NCBI GenBank assembly: GCA_031253795.1
Contig: JAIRVR010000026.1
Location: forward strand, 1 to 55,512
Length of the DNA stretch: 55,512 bases
DNA from: Burkholderiaceae bacterium
GTDB lineage: Bacteria > Pseudomonadota > Gammaproteobacteria > Burkholderiales > Burkholderiaceae_C
Direction of reading: 5' to 3'
Every line of letters starts with the position of its first letter. The stretch's first letter is position 1. The notes below the pieces were generated by a model, which saw only the letters and a program-made list of their open reading frames with translations, was not told the DNA's origin and searched no databases. A program made the translations under genes and the position numbers. Shown here one piece after another: positions 40,353 through 48,588 of this stretch.

Positions 40353-40841
40353 ATGCCCCAGACTCCGCCATCTTCCGTTTCCCTGCCCCTGCGCGACTTC
40401 TCGCGGTCCCTGCCCATGGCCCTGCTGCGCGCGCGCGAATCGGTCATGGTGCGCTTTCGGCCCATGCTGCGTGCCCATGGCCTGACCGAGCAGCAATGGC
40501 GCGTGCTGCGCGCCATGGCATCGGCTGCGCACCGGCTGCGGCCCATGGAGCTGTCCCAGGCCACCTACATCAGCATGCCCAGCCTGTCGCGCCTGCTCAA
40601 GACCCTGGAAGGCCGCCAGCTGGTGGAGCGTTCGCGCCATGCCAGCGACATGCGTGGCGCGGAGTTCGAGCTCACGGCAGCCGGCCATGCCATCGTCGCC
40701 GAGATCGCGCCCCACTCCTCGGCCACCTATGCCGACATCGAGGACCTGGTGGGCCATGCCGAGATAGAGCAGCTCTATGCACTGCTGGGCCAGGTCGTAC
40801 AGCGCCTGGGCGCAGCCGACGGCAGCGACGTCGAGGAATAG
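40353..40841 (+). CDS. hpaR: HpaR: MarR-family repressor of homoprotocatechuate degradation
   Basis: A 162-residue MarR regulator. The winged helix carries LTEQQWRVLRAMASA, MELSQATYISMPSLSRLLKT and LVERSRHASDMRGAEFELTA, all typical of HpaR. Known HpaR proteins repress the meta-cleavage operon and are relieved by 4-hydroxyphenylacetate or homoprotocatechuate. The gene is 77 bp downstream of hpaI, on the same strand, with a TAGAAT -10-like hexamer at 40324; it may have its own promoter. The dyad at 31425-31438 is a candidate operator. Confidence 0.88.
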   Translation: MPQTPPSSVSLPLRDFSRSLPMALLRARESVMVRFRPMLRAHGLTEQQWRVLRAMASAAHRLRPMELSQATYISMPSLSRLLKTLEGRQLVERSRHASDMRGAEFELTAAGHAIVAEIAPHSSATYADIEDLVGHAEIEQLYALLGQVVQRLGAADGSDVEE

Positions 40842-40885
40842 CCGCCCCGCCAGGGCGGACAGGGCCGGGCGGGCACAATCGCCCC

Positions 40886-41521
40886 ATGCCACAGCCGATC
40901 GCCGTCATCGACTTCGAAACCACGGGCATGGCCCCCGCCCAGGGCGCGCGCGCCACCGAGGTGGCCATCGTGCTGATCGAGGGCGGCCGTGTCGTGGACC
41001 GCTTCCAGAGCCTGATGCGCACCGGCGCCTGGATCCCTCCCTTCATCACACGCCTGACGGGCATCACCAACGCCATGGTCGCCGCGGCGCCCGCGGCCGA
41101 GGATGTGATGCGCGATGCCGCGCGCTTCGTCGGCGACGCGCCGATGGTGGCCCACAACGCGGCCTTCGACAGCAAGTTCTGGCAGTCCGAGCTGGCCCTG
41201 GCCGGAGAGGCCGCGCCCCATCCCTTTGCCTGCACCGTGCTGCTGTCGCGCCGCATCTACCCCGACGCACCCAGCCACAACCTGGGTCGGATCACGGCCC
41301 ACCTGGGCCTGCCCGTGGCCGCGCGTGCCCACCGGGCACTGGCGGATGCCGAAATGGCCGCCGCCCTGCTGGCCCGCATGCAGCAGGATCTGTGCCTGCG
41401 CCACGCCCTGGCCTGGCCCGGGCATGGGCTGCTGATGCAGCTGCAGCGCTGCCCCCGTGCCCGCCTGAACCAGTGGCTGCGCGAGAATGCCGCGCCTGCG
41501 CAGATGGCGATGCCGCTGTGA
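40886..41521 (+). CDS. DEDDh 3'-5' exonuclease (DNA polymerase III epsilon-like)
   Basis: A 211-residue exonuclease. ExoI is VIDFETTG (Asp9, Glu11), ExoII VAHNAAFDSKFW, and ExoIIIepsilon HRALADAEMAA, so the catalytic residues are complete. It is shorter than DnaQ and lacks its polymerase-binding tail; related standalone proteins act in repair or nucleotide trimming. It is 44 bp after hpaR and is not functionally connected to the pathway as far as can be seen. Confidence 0.87.
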   Translation: MPQPIAVIDFETTGMAPAQGARATEVAIVLIEGGRVVDRFQSLMRTGAWIPPFITRLTGITNAMVAAAPAAEDVMRDAARFVGDAPMVAHNAAFDSKFWQSELALAGEAAPHPFACTVLLSRRIYPDAPSHNLGRITAHLGLPVAARAHRALADAEMAAALLARMQQDLCLRHALAWPGHGLLMQLQRCPRARLNQWLRENAAPAQMAMPL

Positions 41522-41667
41522 CCCAGGTGCGTGGCAAAGACCACCCTTGCAATGTCCCCATCGCCGCCGCGCCGGCACGGCAGCACCCATAATCTGCGGT
41601 TGCTGCCCGGCCCCGGGCGCCCGTTCCTCAGTCACAGCGGCATGCCGCTGCGCCGCTTTTTCCATTC

Positions 41668-42192
41668 GTGAATTCCGCTCTGCCCCCTGCTGCCCTGGCT
41701 CCCCAGGCCCCGTTCACGTCGCGCGACTTCCGCGATGCGCTGGGCCAGTTCGCCACCGGCGTGACCATCGTCACCGCGCGCAGCCCCCAGGGCCATCCGG
41801 TGGGCGTCACCGTCAGCTCCTTCAATTCGGTCTCGCTCACGCCGCCCCTGGTGCTGTGGAGCATGGCCTTGTCGGCCGCCTCGCTGCCGGTGTTCCAGCA
41901 CTGCTCGCACTACGCCATCCATGTGCTGGCAGCCTCGCAAAAGCCCCTGGCCGAGCTGTTCGCACGCAAGGGCGTGGACCGCTTCGCCCAGACCGCCTGG
42001 CGCAGTTCGGCCCTGGGCGTGCCCCTGCTGGATGCCGCGGCCGCCGTCTTCGAATGCCGCAACCGCGCGCGCCACGAGGAAGGCGACCACGTGATCTTCA
42101 TCGGCGAGGTAGAGCAATGCACGCACCAGCCCGGCCAGGCGCCCCTGCTGTACCACGGCGGCCGCATGCACACGGACGGCCTGCAGGGCTGA
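41668..42192 (+). CDS. Flavin reductase domain protein (HpaC-like)
   Basis: A 174-residue FMN-dependent reductase. Start is GTG 41668. The family pattern FRDALGQFATGVTIVTARSP, VTVSSFNSVSLTPPLVLWSM and the C-terminal HHGGRM-type end (YHGGRMH) are clear. Such enzymes supply reduced flavin to monooxygenases such as HpaB (4-hydroxyphenylacetate 3-hydroxylase). Given that it lies 0.8 kb after hpaR, an HpaC role is attractive, but no hpaB is in the window and the exonuclease gene intervenes. A CATAAT hexamer at 41587-41592 could be its -10. Confidence 0.8.
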   Translation: MNSALPPAALAPQAPFTSRDFRDALGQFATGVTIVTARSPQGHPVGVTVSSFNSVSLTPPLVLWSMALSAASLPVFQHCSHYAIHVLAASQKPLAELFARKGVDRFAQTAWRSSALGVPLLDAAAAVFECRNRARHEEGDHVIFIGEVEQCTHQPGQAPLLYHGGRMHTDGLQG

Positions 42193-42223
42193 GCCACACC
42201 CTGCGGCCCGGCCATGGCAGCCT

Positions 42224-42487
42224 TCAGCGCGAGGCGTCAGGCAGTTCGATCTTGACTTCGAGCACTTCCAGGTTTTCCTGGCGTTCCAGGTGCACCTTGA
42301 TGTCGTTGACGTCGATGTCCACGTACTTGGAAATCACCGCCATCAACTCCTTTTGCAGCGCCGGCAGGTAGTCGGGGCCGCCGCCATTGCCGCCCACGCG
42401 CTCGCGCGCGAGGATGATCTGCAGGCGCTCCTTGGCCACCGAGGCCGTCTTCTTCTTTTCTCCGAGCAGAAAGGACAGCATGGACAT
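42224..42487 (-). CDS. minE: Cell division topological specificity factor MinE
   Basis: An 87-residue MinE, last gene of minCDE. The N-terminal [20 protein letters not shown] contains the membrane-targeting and MinD-contact segment, and the C-terminal half ([20 protein letters not shown]) the topological specificity domain. It stimulates MinD ATPase and drives pole-to-pole oscillation. It is 6 bp from minD. The 3' end lies 31 bp from the convergent flavin reductase gene. Confidence 0.96.
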   Translation of the reverse strand: MSMLSFLLGEKKKTASVAKERLQIILARERVGGNGGGPDYLPALQKELMAVISKYVDIDVNDIKVHLERQENLEVLEVKIELPDASR

Positions 42488-42493
42488 GGATGC

Positions 42494-43309
42494 TTACCTC
42501 CCGCCGAAGATGCGCTTGAAGAAGCCGGGCTTTTGCGCTTCGGTGAAGCGCATGGGCTTGTCCTCGCCCAGGAAGCGGGCCACCACGTCCTGGTAGGCCT
42601 CGGCCACGTCCGAGCCCTGCATGTGCACGGCCGGGATGCCCTGGTTGGAGGCCTGGAGCACGGTTTCGGACTCGGGCACGACGCCGATCAGCGGAATGCG
42701 CAGGATGTCCTGGATGTCCTCCAGCGACAGCATCTGGCCGTCCTGCACGCGGTGGGGGTTGTAGCGCGTGATCAGCAGGTGCTCCTTGACGGACTCGCCC
42801 CCGGCCACGGCGCGCGCGGTCTTGGAGCTGAGCATGCCCAGGATGCGGTCGGAGTCGCGCACCGAGGACACCTCGGGATTGGTCACGACCAGAGCCTCGT
42901 CGGCGAAATGCATGGCGATCAGGGCACCGCTCTCGATGCCGGCGGGCGAGTCGCAGATGATGAACTCGAAGTCCATGGCCGCCAGGTCGTCGAGGATCTT
43001 CTTGACGCCGTCCTGCGTCAGGGCATCCTTGTCACGCGTCTGGGAGGCCGCCAGCACGAAGAGGTTGTCGCACTGCTTGTCCTTGATCAGGGCCTGGTTC
43101 AGGTTGGCTTCGCCCTGGATGACATTGATCAGGTCGTAGACCACGCGGCGTTCGCAGCCCATGATCAGATCCAGGTTGCGCAGGCCGACGTCGAAATCGA
43201 TGACGGCGGTCTTGTGTCCGCGCAAGGCGAGGCCCGATGCGAAGCTGGCGCTGGTGGTGGTCTTGCCCACGCCACCCTTGCCGGATGTCACGACGACGAT
43301 TTTGGCCAT
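42494..43309 (-). CDS. minD: Septum site-determining ATPase MinD
   Basis: A 271-residue MinD. Deviant Walker A GKGGVGKTTTS (residues 10-20), switch region VIDFDVGLRNLDLIMG, Walker B IICDSPAGIESGA and the C-terminal amphipathic membrane anchor PGFFKRIFGGR are all present. It binds ATP and membrane, recruits MinC and is released by MinE, keeping division at mid-cell. ATG 43309 places the P-loop at the usual position; upstream in-frame ATGs would give an unneeded extension. Confidence 0.97.
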   Translation of the reverse strand: MAKIVVVTSGKGGVGKTTTSASFASGLALRGHKTAVIDFDVGLRNLDLIMGCERRVVYDLINVIQGEANLNQALIKDKQCDNLFVLAASQTRDKDALTQDGVKKILDDLAAMDFEFIICDSPAGIESGALIAMHFADEALVVTNPEVSSVRDSDRILGMLSSKTARAVAGGESVKEHLLITRYNPHRVQDGQMLSLEDIQDILRIPLIGVVPESETVLQASNQGIPAVHMQGSDVAEAYQDVVARFLGEDKPMRFTEAQKPGFFKRIFGGR

Positions 43310-43359
43310 GTTTTCACGGTTCCTTAAAGACTTGTTGGGCAAACGCGGATCCGGTGCCA

Positions 43360-44100
43360 TCACACCGGTTCGATGACGATTTTTTCCCCGTCCAGCCGGA
43401 CCTTGGCGGGCTTGGCAGCCACGTCGGCGGGCAGGTCGGTCTCGATTGTGCGGTAGATGCCGGCGATCGACAGCAACTGGGCTTCCATGCAGGTGCTGAA
43501 AATCCGGGCAGCCGTGTTGCCACGCGCGCCCGCCACCGCCCTGCCGCGCAGCGGCGCGTACACATGGACGTTGCCGTCGGCGATGACTTCGGCGCCGTAA
43601 CTGACCATGGCCAGCACCACGATGTCGGTTCCGCGCGCATACACGCGCTGCCCCGAGCGTAACGGTTTGTCCACGATGAGCGCGTCAGCCAAGGGCGCGG
43701 GAATCTCCCGCACCACCTCGACCTCGCGCACCACCTCCTGGACCTCGGGCACGGCGGCGCGCGCCGGCGCGGCCTCGGGCGCGGGCGCCAGGCCGGCGGC
43801 GCGCGCCGCCTCCATCTGGCCCGGGCTGCCGCCGCGCACGGCCACGGGCACGGTGCGGTGAAAGCGCAGCGCCTCGACCAGGGCCGCGAAGTCTATCTCC
43901 CCCTCGGCCTCGCGCACGTGGGCCAGGTCGATCAGGACGGGATCGTTGTCGAAGAAATCGGGGTCATCTGCCAGCCGCTGGGCCAGGTCGGCCACCAGCA
44001 CGCGCACATCGGTGTCCCGGAGCGCCACCGCCACAACGGGCAGCTGCGCGCTCTTGAGGTCGAAGCTGGGGCGGGCAATACTCGTCGTGTCAACGGCCAT
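43360..44100 (-). CDS. minC: Septum site-determining protein MinC
   Basis: A 246-residue FtsZ-polymerisation inhibitor. Residues 1-~105 are the N-terminal inhibitory domain, ~110-155 a Ala/Pro/Glu-rich linker, and ~155-246 the right-handed beta-helix C domain (QRVYARGTDIVVLAMVSYGA; NTAARIFSTCMEAQLLSIAG) that dimerises and binds MinD. ATG 44100 is the natural start; a longer frame goes upstream without coding character. First gene of the minus-strand minCDE operon; 224 bp to the next gene upstream with no clear promoter hexamers. Confidence 0.95.
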   Translation of the reverse strand: MAVDTTSIARPSFDLKSAQLPVVAVALRDTDVRVLVADLAQRLADDPDFFDNDPVLIDLAHVREAEGEIDFAALVEALRFHRTVPVAVRGGSPGQMEAARAAGLAPAPEAAPARAAVPEVQEVVREVEVVREIPAPLADALIVDKPLRSGQRVYARGTDIVVLAMVSYGAEVIADGNVHVYAPLRGRAVAGARGNTAARIFSTCMEAQLLSIAGIYRTIETDLPADVAAKPAKVRLDGEKIVIEPV

Positions 44101-44324
44101 GGGATTGCGGTGGATGGGAGAGCACAGGCTCTCGACGCGCAAAGTGTACTGTGTGTGCAGTCCATGGGCGCCCACTCCCGCGGGCAGGCCGCCGGCCGGG
44201 CGTGTCGATTTGTGACCGGGCCTGCCCCGGCACAAGGGGGCGGGCCGGCGGTTTGAGGATGCCCTTCACGCACCGGGCCCATCCGCAGATGCACGCACCG
44301 CAGGGACTCCGTGAAGAGCCTCCC

Positions 44325-45113
44325 TTACTGAAACCGCGGCTTACGTTTCTCCACGAAGGCCATCACGGCCTCGCGGTGGTCGGCCGTCTTGTGGGCCATG
44401 GCCTGGTAGCCGGCCGACAGCTCCAGCAGCGACTCCAGCGAGCTGTGCTCGCCCTCGCGCAGCAGGCGCTTGGTCATGCGCATCACGGCACCCGGATTGG
44501 CGGCGATTTTCTCCGCCAGGGCACGGGCCGTGGGCAGCAGCTGGTCCGCGGGCACGACGCGGCTGACCAGGCCGCAGGCCAGGGCCTCGCGGGCATCGAT
44601 GGCCTCGCCCGTGAACGCCATTTCGGCGGCCTTGGCCCGGCCCACGGCACGCGGCAGCAGCCAGGCGCCGCCGTCGCCGGGAACGATGCCCACGCGCACA
44701 AAGCTTTCGGCAAAGGTGGCCGTCTCGCTCGCCACGCGGATGTCGCACATGCAGGCCAGGTCCAGCCCCGCGCCGATGGCCGGGCCGTTGACGGCGCAGA
44801 TCACGGGCACATCCAGCTGGGTCAGCGCGCGCGGTATGCGCTGTATGCCCTGGCGGTATTCCTCGCGGATGGCATCGGGCGCGAGCGCCGGGTCGAAAAA
44901 GCGCTGCATGTCCTTGACATTGCCGCCCGAGCTGAAGATGGGCCCGGCGCCCGTGAGGATCACGGCCTTGACCGACGCATCGCGCCGTACCTGGTCGCAG
45001 ACCTGCACGAACTCCTCGACAGCCGTATTGCCCGTGAGCGCGTTGCGCGTTTCGGGCTGGTTCATGGTGAGGGTGAGGATGGCGCCGTCGCGCTCCTGGT
45101 GCAGAAAAGGCAT
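44325..45113 (-). CDS. Enoyl-CoA hydratase/isomerase family protein
   Basis: A 262-residue crotonase-fold enzyme. The oxyanion-hole segments are FSSGGNVKDM and AVNGPAIGAGLDLACMCDIR, and the catalytic-region segment is FAESFVRVGIVPGDGGAWLL, where Glu of AES and Asp of GDGG are plausible acid-base residues. It hydrates or isomerises an enoyl-CoA. AAAGGAG is 9 bp upstream of ATG. It is the last gene of the five-gene minus-strand operon with two acyl-CoA dehydrogenases, a CoA-transferase and a Bug protein; the order suits beta-oxidation-like processing of one acyl-CoA. Confidence 0.9.
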   Translation of the reverse strand: MPFLHQERDGAILTLTMNQPETRNALTGNTAVEEFVQVCDQVRRDASVKAVILTGAGPIFSSGGNVKDMQRFFDPALAPDAIREEYRQGIQRIPRALTQLDVPVICAVNGPAIGAGLDLACMCDIRVASETATFAESFVRVGIVPGDGGAWLLPRAVGRAKAAEMAFTGEAIDAREALACGLVSRVVPADQLLPTARALAEKIAANPGAVMRMTKRLLREGEHSSLESLLELSAGYQAMAHKTADHREAVMAFVEKRKPRFQ

Positions 45114-45128
45114 GGGGAAAGACTCCTT

Positions 45129-46151
45129 TCAGGCAGTCATGTCGGTGGTCGAACGGATGGCATCGAGGGTGCTGCCCTGGTGGCCGTGGACCAGGGCTTC
45201 GCCGGCCACGCCATGCCAATGGGATTCCGACCCTGCGGCCTGCCGCCAGGCATGCAGGCGGCGCGTGAACAGCTGCAGGTCGTATTCCTCGGTGAAGCCC
45301 ATGGCGCCATGGATGGCGTGGGCGGCCTCGGCCACGGCCAGCGCGGCCTGGCTGCAGCGCGCCTTGGCCACGGCCACGCGCAGGCGGTCGGGCACCAGGC
45401 CCTGCGCACGGGCCGCACAGCCCAGCCGGGCGGCCATGCGTGCGGCGAACACATGCTCGCTCATCACGGCCAGCTGGTGCTGTATGGCCTGGAATTTGCC
45501 GATGGGGCGGCCGAATTGCTGGCGCTCGTTCGCATACTGCAGCGTGCGCTGGAAGACTTCCATGAGCGCGCCCGCGAGCTGGGCCGCCAGCAGGCAGGCC
45601 TGCAGCGTGCGCAGGTCGGCCCCGTGGAACTGGTCCGGCGCCAGACTGCGCACCTCGGCCGCCGGCCAGCACAGGTCCGCGTCCAGGCAGAAGGCCGCCG
45701 GTCCGGATGCCGCCCGCGCCACGGGCAGCAGGCTCCAGCCCCGCCCGTGCTGCACCAGCACGCTATCGGCCACGGCGCCCAGGTGCACGGGCATGGCATG
45801 CAGGCTGCCATCGTTGCGCAGCCGTCCCTGGGCCAGGGCGATGCTGCCCTCGGGGCGGGCCATGCCGGCGTGGGCCAGCAGGGCCCGTGCCACCATGGTC
45901 TCGGCCAGCGGCACGGGCAGGGCATGGCTGCCGCACAGCGACCAGACGTCGAACAGCTGGGCCAGCTCCAGCCCCGGGCCGCCCTGGGCCTCGGGCACCA
46001 GGGCATCGGCAAAGCCGGACTGCTCCAGCGCGGCCCACAGTGCCCGGGGCGCGGCGCCGGCCTCGATGGCGCGCACGTGCGCCGGCGTGCACTCGCCCTG
46101 CAGCAGCTGGCGCACGGCGTCGGCAAACAAATCGCTTTCCTGCTCTTGCAT
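45129..46151 (-). CDS. Acyl-CoA dehydrogenase (short, second subunit-like)
   Basis: A 340-residue acyl-CoA dehydrogenase family member. N-terminal helices and the C-terminal helical bundle (QYANERQQFGRPIGKFQAIQ; HAIHGAMGFTEEYDLQLFTR) are typical, while the middle beta domain is reduced, as in FadE-type partner subunits. GGAG 8 bp before ATG 46151 favours this start over the ATG four codons earlier. It is 35 bp from the larger dehydrogenase gene; the pair may form a heteromer, as known for steroid and some branched-acid dehydrogenases (inference). Confidence 0.85.
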   Translation of the reverse strand: MQEQESDLFADAVRQLLQGECTPAHVRAIEAGAAPRALWAALEQSGFADALVPEAQGGPGLELAQLFDVWSLCGSHALPVPLAETMVARALLAHAGMARPEGSIALAQGRLRNDGSLHAMPVHLGAVADSVLVQHGRGWSLLPVARAASGPAAFCLDADLCWPAAEVRSLAPDQFHGADLRTLQACLLAAQLAGALMEVFQRTLQYANERQQFGRPIGKFQAIQHQLAVMSEHVFAARMAARLGCAARAQGLVPDRLRVAVAKARCSQAALAVAEAAHAIHGAMGFTEEYDLQLFTRRLHAWRQAAGSESHWHGVAGEALVHGHQGSTLDAIRSTTDMTA

Positions 46152-46186
46152 GTCTCTCTCCATTCACGAACCAAGGGCGCCTCGTG

Positions 46187-47344
46187 TCAACGAAGCCCCA
46201 ATCCTCTGGCGATCATTCCGCGCAGGATGTCCCGTGTTCCACCGCGCAGCGAGTACGAGGGCGCGACTTCGGTCACATAGCCCAGGGTGCGCAGCAGCTC
46301 CAGCGGCACTTCGTCGCCAGCGCGCGCGAACAGGTCGTCGGCGATGGCGGCGGGAATGAACTGCTCCAGCGTGGTGCCCAGCTCCTTGACGAGGGCGGCC
46401 TCGACGATGGGACTGCGGCCGCGCACCAGCTGGTCCTGCACGGCCACCGACATGGCGCGCAGCGGTGCCAATTCGCAAAAGACGCGGCCAGCCAGGCGCA
46501 GCGCGCTTTCGCTGCGGTCCCCGGACTGGCGCAGCCAGGCCAGCCATTCGTCGAACAGCACGATGCTGGAAAACAGCCGCTCGGGCCCGCTGCGCTCGAA
46601 GGCCAGTTCGGCCGTGACCTGCTCCCAGCCCTGCCCCTCCCGGCCGATGAGGGCATCGGGCGGCAACTGCACGTTGTCGAAGAAGACCTCGCAGAAATGG
46701 CTGTCGCCCGACAGGTCGGTGATGGGGCGCACGCTGACGCCGGGCAGGGACAGGTCCACGATGACCTGGGACAGGCCCTGGTGGCGGTCGGCAGGCTCGC
46801 CCGAGGTCCGCACCAGGGCGATCATGTAGTGGCAATGGTGGGCATTGGTGGTCCAGTTCTTCTGGCCGTTGAGCACGAAGCCCGCACCGTTGGCCACGGC
46901 GCGCGTGCGCACGCTGGCCAGGTCGGAGCCGGCGTTGGGCTCGCTCATGCCTATGCAGAAAAAGGCCTCGCCCCGGCAGATGCGCGGAAGGTAGAAGCGC
47001 TTTTGGTCTTCGCTGCCATATTTGAGGATGAGCGGCCCGCTCTGGCGGTCGGCGATCCAGTGCGAGCCCACGGGCGCGCCGCAGGCCAGGAACTCCTCGA
47101 CCAGTACATAGCGCGTGAAGGCGCTGCGCCCGCCGCCGCCGTACTCGCGCGGCAGGGTGACGCCTATCCAGCCCTTGCGGCCGAGCTGGCGGCTCAGCTC
47201 GGCGCTGTAGCCGCCCCAGGAGCGCGCGCGCACATGGGGCGGCAGCCCGCGGATGGCCTCGGCCAGAAAGGCGCGCACCTCGGCGCGCAATGCCTCATCC
47301 TCGGCGGGGATGCGCGTGAGGTTCAGGGAATCAAGCACGCTCAT
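46187..47344 (-). CDS. Acyl-CoA dehydrogenase
   Basis: A 385-residue FAD-dependent acyl-CoA dehydrogenase of standard length. Visible: GSHWIADRQSGPLILKYGSE, FFCIGMSEPNAGSDLASVRT (FAD/substrate-binding), ADRHQGLSQVIVDLSLPGV and the C-terminal YSLRGGTRDILRGMIARGLG, where the usual YEGT catalytic Glu position is RGGT as in FadE-like enzymes. It introduces an alpha,beta double bond into an acyl-CoA. AAGGAG is 6 bp before ATG. It overlaps the CoA-transferase gene by 4 bp. Confidence 0.9.
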   Translation of the reverse strand: MSVLDSLNLTRIPAEDEALRAEVRAFLAEAIRGLPPHVRARSWGGYSAELSRQLGRKGWIGVTLPREYGGGGRSAFTRYVLVEEFLACGAPVGSHWIADRQSGPLILKYGSEDQKRFYLPRICRGEAFFCIGMSEPNAGSDLASVRTRAVANGAGFVLNGQKNWTTNAHHCHYMIALVRTSGEPADRHQGLSQVIVDLSLPGVSVRPITDLSGDSHFCEVFFDNVQLPPDALIGREGQGWEQVTAELAFERSGPERLFSSIVLFDEWLAWLRQSGDRSESALRLAGRVFCELAPLRAMSVAVQDQLVRGRSPIVEAALVKELGTTLEQFIPAAIADDLFARAGDEVPLELLRTLGYVTEVAPSYSLRGGTRDILRGMIARGLGLR

Positions 47345-48588
47345 CCGAGCACTCCTTGTCGTTGCAGTTCATCGATGGCTTCGTGCGAAAGGCCCAGAGC
47401 GTCCCGCAGCACCTGCCCGGTGTGCTGGCCCAGTTGGGGCGGAGCGGTGCGGTACTGCACCGGTGTTCCCGACAGCCGCATGGGGCTGGCCACCAGGGGG
47501 ATGGGGCCGGCCTGGGCGTGGTCCATGGCGATCTGCATGCCGCGTGCACGCACCTGCGGGTCGGCGAAGACCTCGGCCACGGTGTGGATGGGGCCGCAGG
47601 GTACGGCATGGCGCTCCAGCAGAGCGATCCACTCGCGCGTGCCGCGCTGCGCCGTGAGTTCGCGCAGCAGCGCGATCAGCGTGCCACGGTGGGACAGGCG
47701 CGCGGCATTGGTGGCGAAACGCGGATCGGAGGCCCATTCGGGGTGGTCCACCGCATGGCAAAAGCGCGCGAACTGTCCGTCATTGCCGATGGCCAGGATC
47801 ATGTGGCCGTCGGCCGTGGGAAAGTCCTGGTAGGGCACGGTGTTGGGATGGGCATTGCCCATGCGCCGGGGCGGCGGTCCGTCGTAGAGGTGGTTCATGG
47901 CCTGGTTGGCCAGGCAGGCCACCTGCACGTCGAGCAGGGCCAGGTCGATGTGCTGGCCCCGGCCCGTGCGCTCGCGCGCCTGCAGCGCCGCGAGGATGGC
48001 CGTGCTGGCATACAGGCCCGTGAGGATGTCGGCCAGCGCCACCCCCACCTTGGCCGGTCCGGCACCGGGCACGCCATCGGGCTGGCCCGTGATGCTCATC
48101 AGTCCCCCCATGCCCTGGACCAGGAAATCGTAGCCGGCGCGGTGCGCATAGGGCCCGGTCTGGCCGAAGCCCGTGATCGAGCAATACACCAGGCGCGGGT
48201 TGAGCGCGGACAGGCTGTCGTAGTCCAGCCCGTAGGCAGCCAGCCCGCCGGTCTTGAAGTTCTCGATGACCACATCGCTGCGGGCCGCGAGCGCGCGCAC
48301 CAGCGCCTGGCCCGCAGGCTGCGTGAAGTCGATGGCCACCGATCGCTTGTTGCGGTTGGCACACAGATAGTAGGCCGAATCGCCCGTGGGCCGACCCTGG
48401 CCATCGGCCAGAAACGGAGGCCCCCAGGCGCGCGTGTCGTCCCCCGTGCCCGGGCGCTCGATCTTGGTGACTTCGGCTCCCAGGTCGCCCAGGGTCTGGC
48501 CGGCCCAGGGCCCGGCCAGCACGCGCGACAGGTCCAGCACCTTCACATGGGACAGCGCGCCCGGCGGCAGGGTGGCGGACAGGCTCAT
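47341..48588 (-). CDS. CaiB/BaiF-type (family III) CoA-transferase
   Basis: A 415-residue class III CoA-transferase. N-terminal VKVLDLSRVLAGPWAGQTLG, KRSVAIDFTQPAGQALVRAL, GFGQTGPYAHRAGYDFLVQG and HIDLALLDVQVACLANQ (Asp in LLDVQ as the candidate nucleophile) are standard. It moves CoA from an acyl-CoA, often succinyl-CoA, to a free acid. ATG 48588 overlaps the Bug gene stop and its own stop overlaps the dehydrogenase start (4 bp each). In this operon it probably activates the imported acid before dehydrogenation. Confidence 0.92.
   Translation of the reverse strand: MSLSATLPPGALSHVKVLDLSRVLAGPWAGQTLGDLGAEVTKIERPGTGDDTRAWGPPFLADGQGRPTGDSAYYLCANRNKRSVAIDFTQPAGQALVRALAARSDVVIENFKTGGLAAYGLDYDSLSALNPRLVYCSITGFGQTGPYAHRAGYDFLVQGMGGLMSITGQPDGVPGAGPAKVGVALADILTGLYASTAILAALQARERTGRGQHIDLALLDVQVACLANQAMNHLYDGPPPRRMGNAHPNTVPYQDFPTADGHMILAIGNDGQFARFCHAVDHPEWASDPRFATNAARLSHRGTLIALLRELTAQRGTREWIALLERHAVPCGPIHTVAEVFADPQVRARGMQIAMDHAQAGPIPLVASPMRLSGTPVQYRTAPPQLGQHTGQVLRDALGLSHEAIDELQRQGVLG

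Noticed and set aside
37867-40371. Long minus-strand open frame opposite gabD and hpaI
   Set aside because: Gly/His/Ala-rich shadow without motifs; the plus-strand genes have intact active sites.
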